From assembly GCA_014904845.1 (NCBI GenBank), contig MU119436.1, positions 6,747 to 70,746 on the forward strand: a DNA stretch of 64,000 nt. Reading direction: 5' to 3'. This DNA is from Acephala macrosclerotiorum. Its lineage: Eukaryota > Ascomycota > Leotiomycetes > Helotiales > Mollisiaceae. This document shows, piece after piece, positions 46,395 to 58,716 of the stretch. Made by a program: the position numbers and the translations under genes. Under the pieces are notes generated by a model. It was not told the origin of the DNA, did not search any database, and saw nothing but the letters and a program-made list of their open reading frames with translations. Within the stretch, counting starts at the first letter, position 1. Every line of letters starts with the position of its first letter.

Positions 46395-49300
46395 ATGGTC
46401 GAATTCGCAGGTGATGAGCACAAAGCTCCCCGAATCCACTGGACGCAAGTCGATCCAGAAGCGGGTGCATCGAGAGCTCGACCTGAACTACGTCGCTCGA
46501 ATTCGAACATCTCCATCAACAGCGCACACAGCAGAAGAGGCTCTATAGACCCAGCGTCGGCTCTCCCCATTCAGTATCGTACCGTCTCGTACCAGATCGC
46601 CGAGTCGAAAGAGAAGAATGCAGCAGAGATTCAGAAGGCAAAAGATAATGCAGCCAAAGGTTCGTAATAAGTCTTTAAAAGAGTGCGATTGGCCCGCTGA
46701 CCATCGACAGAGCTGGCAAACCTCGACTGGCATACCATAACACCCCACGAAGTCTATACCCGCCTCTCCAGCTCTCCTTCCCAAGGTCTTTCGACAGAAC
46801 AAGCAAAGCAACGTCTTACAGAATATGGCAAGAACACTCCGTCTCCTCCACCAACACATTACTTCCAGCAGATTCTCGGCTACTTCTTCAAGAGCTTTGG
46901 ATCTGTCCTCCTTGTGGGCTCGATCCTCGTCTTCGTATCATAGAAACCTCTCGGAGAACCACCAGCTCAAGCAAATCTAGCTCTTGCTATTGTTCTTCTT
47001 GCTGTCTTTTTCATTCAAGCTGCTTTCAATGCATGGCAAGATTGGTCTTCTTCCAGGGTCATGGCCTCGATTACCACCATGCTTCCAGACAGCTGTTTAG
47101 TCCTTCGAGATGGCGGAAGAACTACAGTTGTTGCTAGCGACATCGTTCCTGGAGACATTCTCTTCATCAAAGCTGGCAATAAGCTTCCAGCTGATGTGCG
47201 TTTCGTTGAGATATCCTCTGATGCGAAGTTCGATAGGTCGATCTTGACTGGTACGTGTTTTAACTCCGTGAACATTCTCCGACCCTCATTGACACGTTGT
47301 TCAGGCGAATCTGCTCCTCTTCCGGGCACCGTCGACAGTACCGACGACAATTATCTTGAGACTCGATCTATCGGTCTTCAGGGTACTCACTGCATATCTG
47401 GAAGTGGTACAGGTGTTGTCGTCTCGACTGGTGATCAAACCGTCTTTGGCAAGATCGCAAAGATGACCAATGCCCCGAAGACTGGCCTGACTCCCTTGGA
47501 ACGAGAAGTCCTCAATTTCGTAATCGTAATCTGTACAATCATGTTCACGATGATCATTGTTGTTATCATTGTTTGGTAAATGTTTGCCTGTTGATTCAAG
47601 GTTCAATTGCTGACGCAAATAGGGCTGCCTATTTGCGTAAAGACCACCCGGGGTGGATCAATGTCCCAACCCTCATCGTCGATTGTGTCTCTGTCGCTAT
47701 TGCGTTCATTCCGGAAGGCTTGCCGATTGCATTGACGGCTTCACTGACTATCACTGCTAATCTCATGCGAAAGAACAAGATCCTGTGCAAGTCTCTCAAG
47801 ACTGTTGAGACTCTTGGCTCTGTTAGTGTCATCTGCTCCGACAAAACTGGTACGCTCACCAAAGTAAGGTTTTCCATATCCAAGCTTGTCGCTCTCCAGT
47901 ACTGACAAAAGATGGCAGAATAAAATGTATGTTACAGAATGCAGCGTTGGTACGCATACCATGGATCCCATACAAGCTCGAGACGAAATGATGCAGTATG
48001 GACGACCACAAGGCGATGGTAAGGCCTCCAACGCAGTTTGCCAGCTGAGAGCTATTGCCGGACTATGTAATTCTGGAGAATTCGATGCTGCGACTTTTAA
48101 TCTTCCTCTACACGAGCGCAAGATCAACGGTGATGCTACCGATCAAGCTATTCTGCGGTTTTCTGAATCTCTTGGATCAGTCTCGGAGGTTCGCGCACTG
48201 TGGAAGAAGACTTTCGAGCTTGCTTTCAACAGTAAGAACAAGTATATGATTAGAACATTCGAGATGGTCAACGAGGAGAGCCTAGATGTTGCTCTGCCGA
48301 CCACTGAGGCTGCTATATTCCGTCCAGAGGACACGTAAGTCTGCTTATTCGAATGTTTTTGCAGTCTCCTAACCTGCGCCAGACTTCTCATGATCAAGGG
48401 TGCACCAGATGTACTCATCGGCAGATGCACAAAGTATACAGATATGCTTGGAGAGACGAAAAACCTTGACAACACCACCAGAGCGAAATTCGAAGAGATC
48501 AAGAACACTTGGTCCGCAGGCGGCAGACGCGTTCTGCTCCTAGCTCGCAAGACCATCTGCAAGGAGCAGATCAGGTCAGCCACGTCTTCAGTTGCCTTTG
48601 ATGAAGAAGTTATGCATCATGCTAGAGACGGCCTCACGCTTGTTGGTATCGTTGGTATCGTCGATCCTCCTCGCGACGAGATTCCTTCTGTTGTATCGAT
48701 TCTGCGAGGTGCAGGTATTCGTATCTTCATGGTGCGCCCTTTCTTCCCTATCTCCTGATGCCCATACTGACTACCCAGGTCACTGGTGACTTCGCCTTGA
48801 CTGCTCAAGCAATCGCCGCCGAGTGTGGCATCATCACTAATCCTCCCCACCTGGTCAAGAATGTCTCCGCCCTATCTCGAGACTACGCAGAATCTATCTC
48901 GGAGTCTGATCCAGAGAAACGAGCTGTCAGCCAGGAATCTACTGCAAAGACCTCGATCGTCCTTAGTGGCCCAGAACTAATCACCCTCAACGAGAACCAA
49001 TGGGAGCAGCTCTGCAAGTATGATGAAATCGTTTTCGCCCGCACCACCCCAGAACAGAAACTTCGTATCGTTCGTGAGTTCCAAGGCCGAGATGAAATTG
49101 TGGGTATGACGGGGGATGGGGTCAATGACGCCCCTTCTCTTAAGGCTGCTGATATTGGTATTGCCCTTGGATCTGGTTCGGATATAGCTATCGAGGCTGC
49201 GGATATGGTTCTCTTGGAGTCTTTCAGTGCCATCGTCGAGGCCGTGCAGTATGGTAGAGTGGTTTTCGATAACTTGAAAAAGACCATTGCATACTTGCTT

Positions 49301-50142
49301 CCAGCTGGGTCTTTCTCAGAATTTTGGCCAGTCATGTGAGCTTTGTCTTCCTTTCCGCGTTCTCGAGTATACTGACGATTCCCTCAGGACTAATGTCATT
49401 TTTGGCCTCCCTCAAGTCCTCTCATCCTTCTTGATGATTATCATTTGCTGTTTCACAGACTGCGCGGCAGCTACTGTCCTGGCGTATGAAGCTCCAGAAG
49501 CCGATGTTCTCCTTCGCAAACCCCGCAAGCCCAAGGTCGACCGTCTTGTAGACTGGAAGTTGATCTTGCAATCTTACGGATTCATCGGTGTCATCGAAAC
49601 CTTGACTTCCTTCGCCATGTCGTACTGGTATCTCCAGCGTAGCGGTATTCCCTTCAGTGCCTTGTGGTTCAAGTATGGAGCACTGCCAGACAACATCGAC
49701 CAAGACTACTACAATGCGCGACTGAGGGAAGCATCCAGCATTTACTTTGTTAATCTTGTTGTTATGTAAGTGCCCCTCCCTCCTTTCCACTCTACCCGTG
49801 ACGTCCATATAGAGCAAACACTTACTTCTTTCTTCTTTCAGGCAATGGTTCAACCTAATGGCCGTACGCACCCGTCGTCTGTCCATCTTCCAACATCCAC
49901 CTTTGTTCAACAAACAAACACAGAATTGGTATCTCTTCCCAGCTATAGCTTTTGCGCTGGTAATGGCTATCTTCTGGTTGTATATTCCGCAGTTGCAAAG
50001 TACGTTGCAGACGAGTCAGGTTCCGGCTGAGCATTTCTTTTTGCCGGCTGCTTTTGGGTTGGGAATTTTGTTTGCGGATGAGGTGAGGAAGTGGGGGGTT
50101 AGAAGGTGGCCTGGGGGTGTGTTGGATAGGTGTGCTTGGTAG
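46395..50142 (+). CDS. Na/K-type P2C cation ATPase with one in-frame TAG
   Basis: Nine exons (46395-46659, 46711-47250, 47305-47575, 47623-47863, 47919-48334, 48383-48731, 48779-49335, 49388-49765, 49842-50142) join in perfect phase to 1105 positions. Order: Ser/Arg-rich N-terminus, cation-ATPase N-domain (about 90-160), actuator domain with TGES near 268, M4 with PEGLP near 390, phosphorylation site DKTGT near 432, nucleotide domain with KGAPD, hinge GDGVNDAP near 806, and M5-M10. Intact members pump cations across membranes. The only lesion is TAG at 46941-46943 (codon 166), just after the first membrane helix and before KPLG, where relatives as I recall them have Trp. It cannot be spliced out: the only nearby GT-AG pair (46935-46980, 46 nt) would shift the frame. 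The donor of intron 1 (GTTCGT) is weak. Confidence 0.9.
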
Positions 50143-51900
50143 GTGGAAGTGAAACCTTGTTGAGGAGGGTATGACTTTGGCAACAGCATACCGGTCTTTG
50201 GCTCAACGATAGAAGGCGGACATTGATTGTTTGTCCTTTAAAGAGGACATATGACCAAGAATAATCATCAAGCCAGACTCCGTAACTCTTCCTTGTGCTA
50301 GGTGTGTTTCTTAGTGGACAGTGAGATTCAGTAGGGTGGTGAAGAATTGATACTCGAAGAATAACCAACAAGTTATTTGAACCTCTTAATCCTTTCATGC
50401 CTGTCTCTGCAAACCTCCTTGATCGTTCAGTTTCAAAAGTCCATCCGTTACCGGATGCCTTGCAGCGTGACCGGCCACCCCACCATCGCTCCTTAGGTTT
50501 TGGGCAATACCAAACACCCAAAGCAGAATAGAAAATGCGGTCTCTGTCACAACCGCCCTCCACGACAAATAACCTCAAAACCGCCGCGTTGGTCTGAATG
50601 CTCTCCTCGAGCAACTTTTGACCGTTCCTATCCCGGCTTAGGCCGAAAAATATCTGCCCACAGTTTATTTTTCCAAATTTGTTGTTTGTGAATATCCTCA
50701 TCTTCCTTCAACACTCAACCTTCAACCTTCAGCCTTCAGCCTTCAGCCTTGATCCTCTCTGAGGATCTCGAGGCCTTCCTCGAACCTTAATTGAGGTTTA
50801 AACCTTCGTAAGTACTCCGCTCCCTTTCCAATCCCCGCGGCCGCGTTGATGATCGAGATCGGGAGCTAACTTGTGTCTCATTCTCCAGAAATACGATCTC
50901 GAACACAGCAACTCCAAGCATTATAACAGAGGGCGGCGCTGGATTATCAAGGTAATCGCGTCTACTGTAGACCATTTCATCAGAACAGTTGACTCCTGCT
51001 CTGCTGAATTGGCCCGGTTGGTTCGTCGCCGCCAGCATTGCCTTCTTCACCAAAGTGCGTCCTTGCCGCTCCTCCTCCTGCCTCCCTGTCCCTACTCCTC
51101 TCCATCCCCGCCTTCCTTCCTCCCCGGGCTCCTCTTCATATCTTCGTCACTCCTTCCCAGCCCCTTTCCATTCTCGCTTCTCCCTCGTCAAGATACAACT
51201 AGAATTGGGCTGACTTATGTTCTAGTACCGTGGTCATGCACAGGGTGATGCTGGGATTGGCACACGCCGGTCACAGGCCTGTTGGTAACGAGCCACCTCG
51301 GACCAGTGTCCCTACAGCCTAGCACCACCCGCACTCTGCCAATTTCAAGGAAGCCGAGGAGGGAAGAGTCTTCCTTGCCTCATCGTGAGCTCCCCTCCAA
51401 TATGCTCTTGAAGATCAGGCGAACAGTTAAAAGCAGGAGGCAAGCCCTCAACCACGAGCGCCGTCCCAAAAGAATTCTTCCGAAAGGTTGTCAACTTCAA
51501 CTTCAACTTCAGCCTCAACTTCAAAGGTTCCGTACATTGTGTAGGCATGTACAACTACCTCCAAGGGGTACCCGAGTTCAGATTCGTCTAGTCTGCCACC
51601 AGGTTGTCACTAGAGCTCCCCTTCAAAGATACAGCAAGATCTCAAAAATAGAATTCAAGAAGTCGAGAGGCGCGTGAACAATAAAGGCAAGGCCCAACAA
51701 ACACAAGTGGGGCAGTCACATCGAAAAGAGTTTGACTGACTTGAGAACAGGCACGATCGGCAGAAATACCGAGGACAGGTGGGACAACCTAGCGATCTGG
51801 GGCACAGATGACCGGATTAAAAATGGTTCGGCGATCTTAATCCCTACGACCAAGACGGCGAGACAAGTCTTTTGGAATTTAGGCACAGTTTAGCCAATTG
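50143..51900. other. Gene-poor stretch with CTTCAA-type simple repeats
   Basis: No convincing gene. Imperfect CCTTCAA/CCTTCAG heptamer repeats at about 50712-50750 and CTTCAA hexamers at about 51490-51530. CT-rich sequence at 51060-51190 resembles a leader, but no matching ORF follows. Confidence 0.4.
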
Positions 51901-51930
51901 TTTGGTAAGTTCACTACACCACACCCTGAT

Positions 51931-52985
51931 TTCACCAACCCTCTGCTCTTGGCGCTTGACTCTTATGAGCTTCGGCGTGTGGGTAGAGGAGATCAAATTC
52001 AGGCACAACGTACCTCATCTGCACTGGCTAGTGGCCACCATGTGCTTGTGATGTCAAAACGAAGTCTGACATCGAATACCAAGAACTCGAATTCTGGTTT
52101 CCGTCGTATGAGAGCGTCAATTCAATCCACAATATCAGTAGAACACCGCCGACTTGAAGTAGGTACCAGTTCGCCGGTATTACAAGCATAGTCTTCTGTT
52201 CCGACCATCCTCGCTGCCGATGTTTTCGATTTCCAGGGGGGTTTAAGTACCCTTGTGAGTACTTTCATGTTAGCGTTTTTCTTTTAGCTTCGGACTAACC
52301 CTCTGCCTTTAAAGCTGTGCCTTTCTGGGTCTCAGCATGAGGGCGGAGGAGATTGACCTCAGACTATAGGTTTTCACCTACGCGAGCTAGTGGCTCCAAT
52401 GTGTCTGATGGTACGTTAGGCTGGGTTCATCCCACAACCGATCCTCGGAATTAATGTGATGGAGATCTGTGTCGCAGCATTCATGATCTAACCCTTTGCC
52501 CTACACACTGTGTTCTCATGGGCTTCAGTAGAGGGCAGAGGAGACTAACCTCGGTTGGATGGTTACTTGAACGCGGGTAGTGCCTGCCAATGTTCCTGGA
52601 ATCACGATTTTTCCGAGTACATTTCACACCGATGACTTTGAAGCATAACATGCTGGATGACAGTTGGTCGTGATATTGGTGATTGACTAACCCTTTGCCC
52701 TCGACTCTGTGCTCTCATGAGTTTCGGAATGTTGGCGGAGGAGATAAACCTCGACATTTCACCCACAAGCTCTCCTGCAATGTGCTTGCGGTAATTCGGA
52801 TCGAGTACACACCGATTACTCGCAGTTGGTGTGAAGCAAAAGCTGCTTTTGAGCGATTACTGATCGAATCCTTTGCTTTTGGCGCTGTGCTCTTGTGGGT
52901 TGCAGTATGATTGTAGAGGAAATTGACCTCGGTTTTTCCCATTGCCTACGCTAGCAGTATGCGTTTGTAATTCGATATGGCTTGA
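51931..52985. repeat. Decayed tandem repeat, about 190-bp unit
   Basis: Five related copies begin near 51931, 52293, 52483, 52683 and 52861. Each has, in order, a CCCTTTGCCCT-like start, a CTGTGCTCTCATGGG-like segment, a GGCGGAGGAGATTGACCTCGG-like core and a CAATGTG segment. Spacing between the last four is 178-200 bp; the gap between the first two is about twice that. Copies differ at many positions. The array ends at the border of the large AT-rich block. Confidence 0.65.
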
Positions 52986-55900
52986 GTACATGGAAATTAC
53001 GAAACCTCTCTTTCATTGCTTTGCTAAAAATCATAAAAATATAATTGGAATAAAAACACTAACTTGATATAATTGGATTAGAAAAGAAAATTCGAGAACA
53101 TTATTATATTGTAGTACCGAAAGCACTTGCTCGTTAAAACTCCTTTGAAACGACGATACTAGTAGTATAGTACTAGTTTATATTGTTCGAGAAAAAAACG
53201 ATTTTTGAGTGGACTTCAATAATTGGAATTATTTTAGTGAGAAATATACAATTATATTTAAAAAAAATAAAAACGAAATTATAACGAAAAAAGAAATTAA
53301 TAATATCGAAATAAAGTTTTATCATAGTATTAAATTTATATATATTACTTTTTATTAATTTATATTAATAATTAAAAGGTTTATATATTTTATTTATTTT
53401 AAATTTTTTTAAAATAAAATTTTAAAAATTATATTAATAAAAATCATTTAAAAATATATATTATAATAATTATAATAAATAAATTTTATTTAATTTATAA
53501 TTAAATATTATATAATTACGTTTTTTATTATTTTTTAATTTTTTTTTCTTTTTTGAATTTATTATTAAAAACGAATTTTTTATTAAAATAATTTTTTTTT
53601 AATATTTTAATTTTTATATTTTATTAATTAATTTTATAATATATCGTTAAAAATATTATAATTATTCGTAATAAGTTTTAATTAATTTATATTATATTAT
53701 ATATATTTTTATTATTGATTTTATAAAACGTTTTACGAAATTAAATAAAATTTATATTAAAATATATTATATTAAATTTTTTTAATATTAAATAATATAA
53801 ATTATTTATTTTATTTAAAAAAAAAAATAATTATATATTTTAAATTAATTAAAATTAAAATTAAAATTATAATTTTTATATTATATAATATAATATAATT
53901 ATTTTTTTTTTTTTATTTATTTTAATAAAATTGTATAATTTTTATTTTATATTTAAAATTTAAAATTTTTTAATTTAATATTAAAAATATTTTATTATTA
54001 TTAAATTTAAAATTTTTAAAATTTTTATATTAATTAATAATTTTTTTTTTTAATTATTAAATTTAAAATTTTAAATTTTAAATAAAATATTATTATTAAT
54101 TTATTATTTTAATTTTTTAATATATTTTATAAATAATTTTAATTATAAAAAATATTATATTATTAATTTAATTTTTTTTAATATTTTAAAATTCGTTAAA
54201 ATAAATATATAAAAATATAATTTTTTTTACGTTTTTTTAAATTTATTATTAAATTATAATTTTTAATTTATTTTTATAAATAATATTTAAATAGTTTTTA
54301 ATTAATAATAAAATTATTTATTTATTTATTTATATTTAATAAAATCGTTATTAAAAATATAATAAATTAAATTTTTATTATTAATAAAAAATATTAAATT
54401 GAAAAAAAAAATATAAAATTAATTATATAATAATAATAAAATAAATTTTTTATATATTATAAAAAAATAAAAATAAAAATATATTAATTTTTTAATTATT
54501 ATTTAAATTTAAAAAAACGATTTTATTGTTTTAATTATATTTTAAATATATTTTATTTTTTAATTTTATTAATATTATAAATTAATAATTTTATTTATTA
54601 TTTTCTTTTAAAAATTTAATTAAAATTTAATATTATTTTTTTAATTATATTAAATAATACGTTTATTAATAAAACGATTAAATTTTTAATTTTTAATTTT
54701 TTTATAATTATATAAATTTAAATAAATTATTATATTAACAAATTTTATTCAATTAATTTTAATTTAAAAATCGTTTAAAATATTTAAAACGTTTAAAAAT
54801 ATTTAAATTAATTAAAATATATAAATTTAAAATATTAATTTTTTAAATTAAAAATATTAAAATTTTCGATTATATATATATATATATATTTTATAAAATA
54901 TTTTTAATTATAATTAATTATTAAATTATTTTTTTTATAAATAAAAAAAATATTATACGTTTATTATTTTATTAAAATTATTTTTTTAAAATATTATTTT
55001 TTTAATAAATAAAAATTTCGTAAAATAAAACGTATATTAAAAATTTTTAAAATTATATAAATATATTTTAATAAAAAATATTAAAAATTTTATATTTAAA
55101 TACGTATATAATAAAATTAATAAAATTTTTTAAAATAAAATTTTATAATATAAAAATTTTTATATATAAAATTTTAAATAATTTAATTTTAAATTTATTA
55201 AATATTTTATATTTATAAATTTTAATATATATAAAAAATTTAAACGTTTAAAACACGTTTAAAAAATTTAAAAAATAATTTTTATTTAATTTTAATTTAA
55301 TTATTATTAAATTCTCGATTAAATTAAATTTTTATTAATATAAAATAATTTTATAAATTTTTTAATAAAATAAAAAATAGAATTTATATATGAATTTATT
55401 AATTTTATATATAATTTTAAATAAATATATATATTATTTTAATATTTTTTATTTAATTTTTTTAATAAAAAGTTTTTTTTTTTAAAAAAAATCAATTTAA
55501 TGATTTATTAAACGAATTAATAATAAATTTGTTTTTTATTATTATTTAATATATATTTTATTTTATAAATTTTATAAAAAAATTATAAAATTTTTAATTT
55601 TATTAAACAATAAAAATTAATAAATTAATAGATTTTTTAATATTTAAAATAAAAATAAAAACAAATTATAAAATTTTATATTATTAAATTTTTTTTTTTT
55701 AAAATTTTCATTTTTTATATTTAATTATTATAATTAATTTGATTGATTTAAATTATTTTATTTAATATATAATTTTAAAATTTTAACGTTTTATTATTTT
55801 AATATTTTAAATAAAATATTATATTAATTTTTTTTTTAAAATTTTTATTTTTATATTTAATTATTATAATTGATTTAATATATAATTTTAAAAAAAATTA

Positions 55901-58620
55901 TAAAATTATAAAAAAAATTTAATATTTAAAGTAAAAACGTAAAATTGTAATATATTTTATTAAAAAATATATCGTTATTAATATTATTAATTATTTTAAT
56001 ATTAATAATATTAATTTAAAATTTATTAAACGTATATTAAAATATTAATATTATTTAAAATTTAATCGTAAAATCGATCGATTTAAATTAAATTTATTAA
56101 TTTTATATATAAATAATTATAAATAATTATAATTTAATTAAAATATTTAAAAATTAAACAATTAAATTAATTAAATATAATTATATAAATATTACGTATA
56201 ATTATTTATAATCGTTTAAAAAGGAATTTTTTTAATATTTTTATTAATTAATTATTAATTAAATATTAAATATTTAAATATATAATTATTATATAATACG
56301 TATTATTAATAAATCGTTAATATTATTAATAATTAATTAATATGTATTTTTTTTTTAATAAAATTATCGATTTTAATATTTAAAATAAAAACGTATTTAA
56401 AAATTTTATAATTACAATTTTTATTAAATACGATTATATTTTATTAATTTATATAATAACGAATTTATAAAATCGTTTAAAATTTAAAATTTGATAATAT
56501 TTAATCAAATTTTAATTAATTTATAAATTTTATATAATTTAAATTAATTAATAAATTATAATTATAAATATAATATATTTAAAATTTTAATATTTATTAT
56601 ATATTATAACAATTTTTAATAAATTAATTAAATCGTTTATTATTAATAATATTAATATTACGTATATATAAAAAAATTAATACTAATTTTTAAATTAAAT
56701 AAATAATTATAATTTTTATATAATTATTTAATTCTTTTAATAATTTTATTAAATATATAATTTATTAATATTATAAAAATATTACAATTTTAAATTATTA
56801 TAAAAACTTTAATATTTTTTATTAAAATTCATATATAAATTAATTATTAAAAATATTAATAATCGATTTTTTTTATTTATTTATTTATAATTAATATAAA
56901 TAAACGAATATTATAATTTAAATTATATATAATAATTATATTAAAAATTTATATTTATATTAAATTTATTAATTTATAATTAAAAATAATAAAAAGATTT
57001 AAATTTTTAAATAAATTAAATTTTTTTATTTTTTAAAATTTAAGATTATTTTATTAATAATTTAAAAATAGAAATAATTTATTATTATTTAAAATTAAAT
57101 TTTTTTTTTAAAATTTAATATTTATAATTTTCGAATTAATTAAAAATTAAATATTTAAAATATATTAATAATACGAAAAAATTAAAAAATTTAATTTATT
57201 ATTATAATAATTAATAATAATAATCGAATTTAAATATATATTATAAATAAATAAAAATTATAAATTATTAAACTTTTTATATTTATAATTAAATATATTT
57301 ATTTTTAATATTAATAATAAACTCGAAAATAAATTATTAAATTATATTATTCTAAAATTATTTTATTTTTAAATCGAATAAAAAAAAAAATAAAATTATT
57401 AATATTATCAATTAAAAGTATATAAATTCGTAAATTTATAAATAAAATTTAAAATATTTATATAATATTAATATATTATAAAAAAATAATAATATGATTT
57501 AATATAAAATATTATAAAAAAATTATTTATTTAATATTAAAAAATAATAATATATTAAAAATAAATTATTAATTTAATTTATATAAATTTTATTAAATTA
57601 TTAAAAATAATATATATTAAAAATTTTAAATTTTTTTTTTAAAATTAAAATCGATTATTTTTAAATAATAAAAAATAAATTTTTTTTTAATAAATAATTA
57701 ATATTTTTTATATATAAAATATATATAAAATTATAAATATAATATTAGTTTAGTGGTCACGTGATGCACTAGGCCAGACTGGGACTAGCGCCGTTTGTAC
57801 TAGAATTAAAATTATATTTTTCAATTTTTACGTATTTATTAAATTTATAATTTATAATTAATTAACGAATTATTTAATTTATTTATTTCGTTTTTAATTT
57901 ATTATAAATAATAAATATTTCTAATAATATTAATACTAATTAATAATTATTTAATTAATTACGAAGTAATTAAAAATTTAAAAAATATAATATAAAAATA
58001 ATTTCAAATTTATATTTATTTTTTAAATTTACGTTTATTACGTAAAATAATAATATTTATAAAAAACGAATAAAAAAACATAAAAACGATTTTAAATTCA
58101 TATTAATTTATTCGAATTTATATTAAAAACGAATTTTTAAAAAAAATTAAATTTTTATTCGTTATTTAATTAAAAATATATAAATATTAATAATAATATT
58201 TATTTGAATTCGAATTAAAATTTTTAATTTTTTTATTATTTATTATATAATTATTTTTTAAAATCACGAATTTATTTAAAATTAAATTCGTTTATAATAA
58301 AAATAAATAAAAAAAAAATTTTGATTTTATAAATAATAAAAATTTTAATAAAAATTTTTTAAATAAATATATTTTTTATTAATTTAAAATATATAAAAAA
58401 AAAAAAATTTAAATAATATATAAAAATACTTTTAAAAAAACTTTAAAAAATACACGTAATAAATTTTACGTTTAATATATAAAAATTTTATATATCGTTT
58501 TCAAATTTTTTATATATTTATAAAATTTAAATATTAAAAAATAAAAAATTTATTATTAATAATTTAAAAAACAGTTTTTTAATAAATTTTTTTTTATAAA
58601 TAAATATAAATAAAAATTAA
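52986..58620. repeat. Large AT-rich, RIP-like block
   Basis: About 5.6 kb of nearly pure A/T with no gene. Residual cytosines are mostly in CpG. Features: a (TA)n run near 54870-54890 and a short GC island at 57745-57810 with GTCACGTG at 57756-57763. No transposon family can be recognised. Confidence 0.88.
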
Positions 58621-58716
58621 AATGTTTCTCTCGTTCCGAAAGAAAAGGCCCGTCCGGCGGCTCGCTAAGCGAGCCAATAGCGGACGAGCCTTTTCTTTCG
58701 GAACGAGAGAAACATT
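58621..58716. repeat. Long nested palindrome
   Basis: Arms 58621-58656 and 58681-58716 are inverted copies, 35 of 36 bases pairing. The 24-base spacer contains its own perfect hairpin (GGCTCGC, loop TAA, GCGAGCC at 58659-58675). It sits exactly at the switch from AT-rich to GC-balanced DNA. A plus-strand ORF across it (58622-58816) is a by-product of the palindrome, not a gene. Confidence 0.9.

Noticed and set aside
45730..46548. 272-codon plus-strand ORF upstream of and overlapping the ATPase start
   Set aside because: Low-complexity, no domain; its 3' part is the ATPase first exon read in another frame.
46935..46980. Intron that would remove the TAG in the ATPase
   Set aside because: The GT-AG pair encloses 46 bases, so its removal shifts the frame and destroys the conserved downstream sequence.
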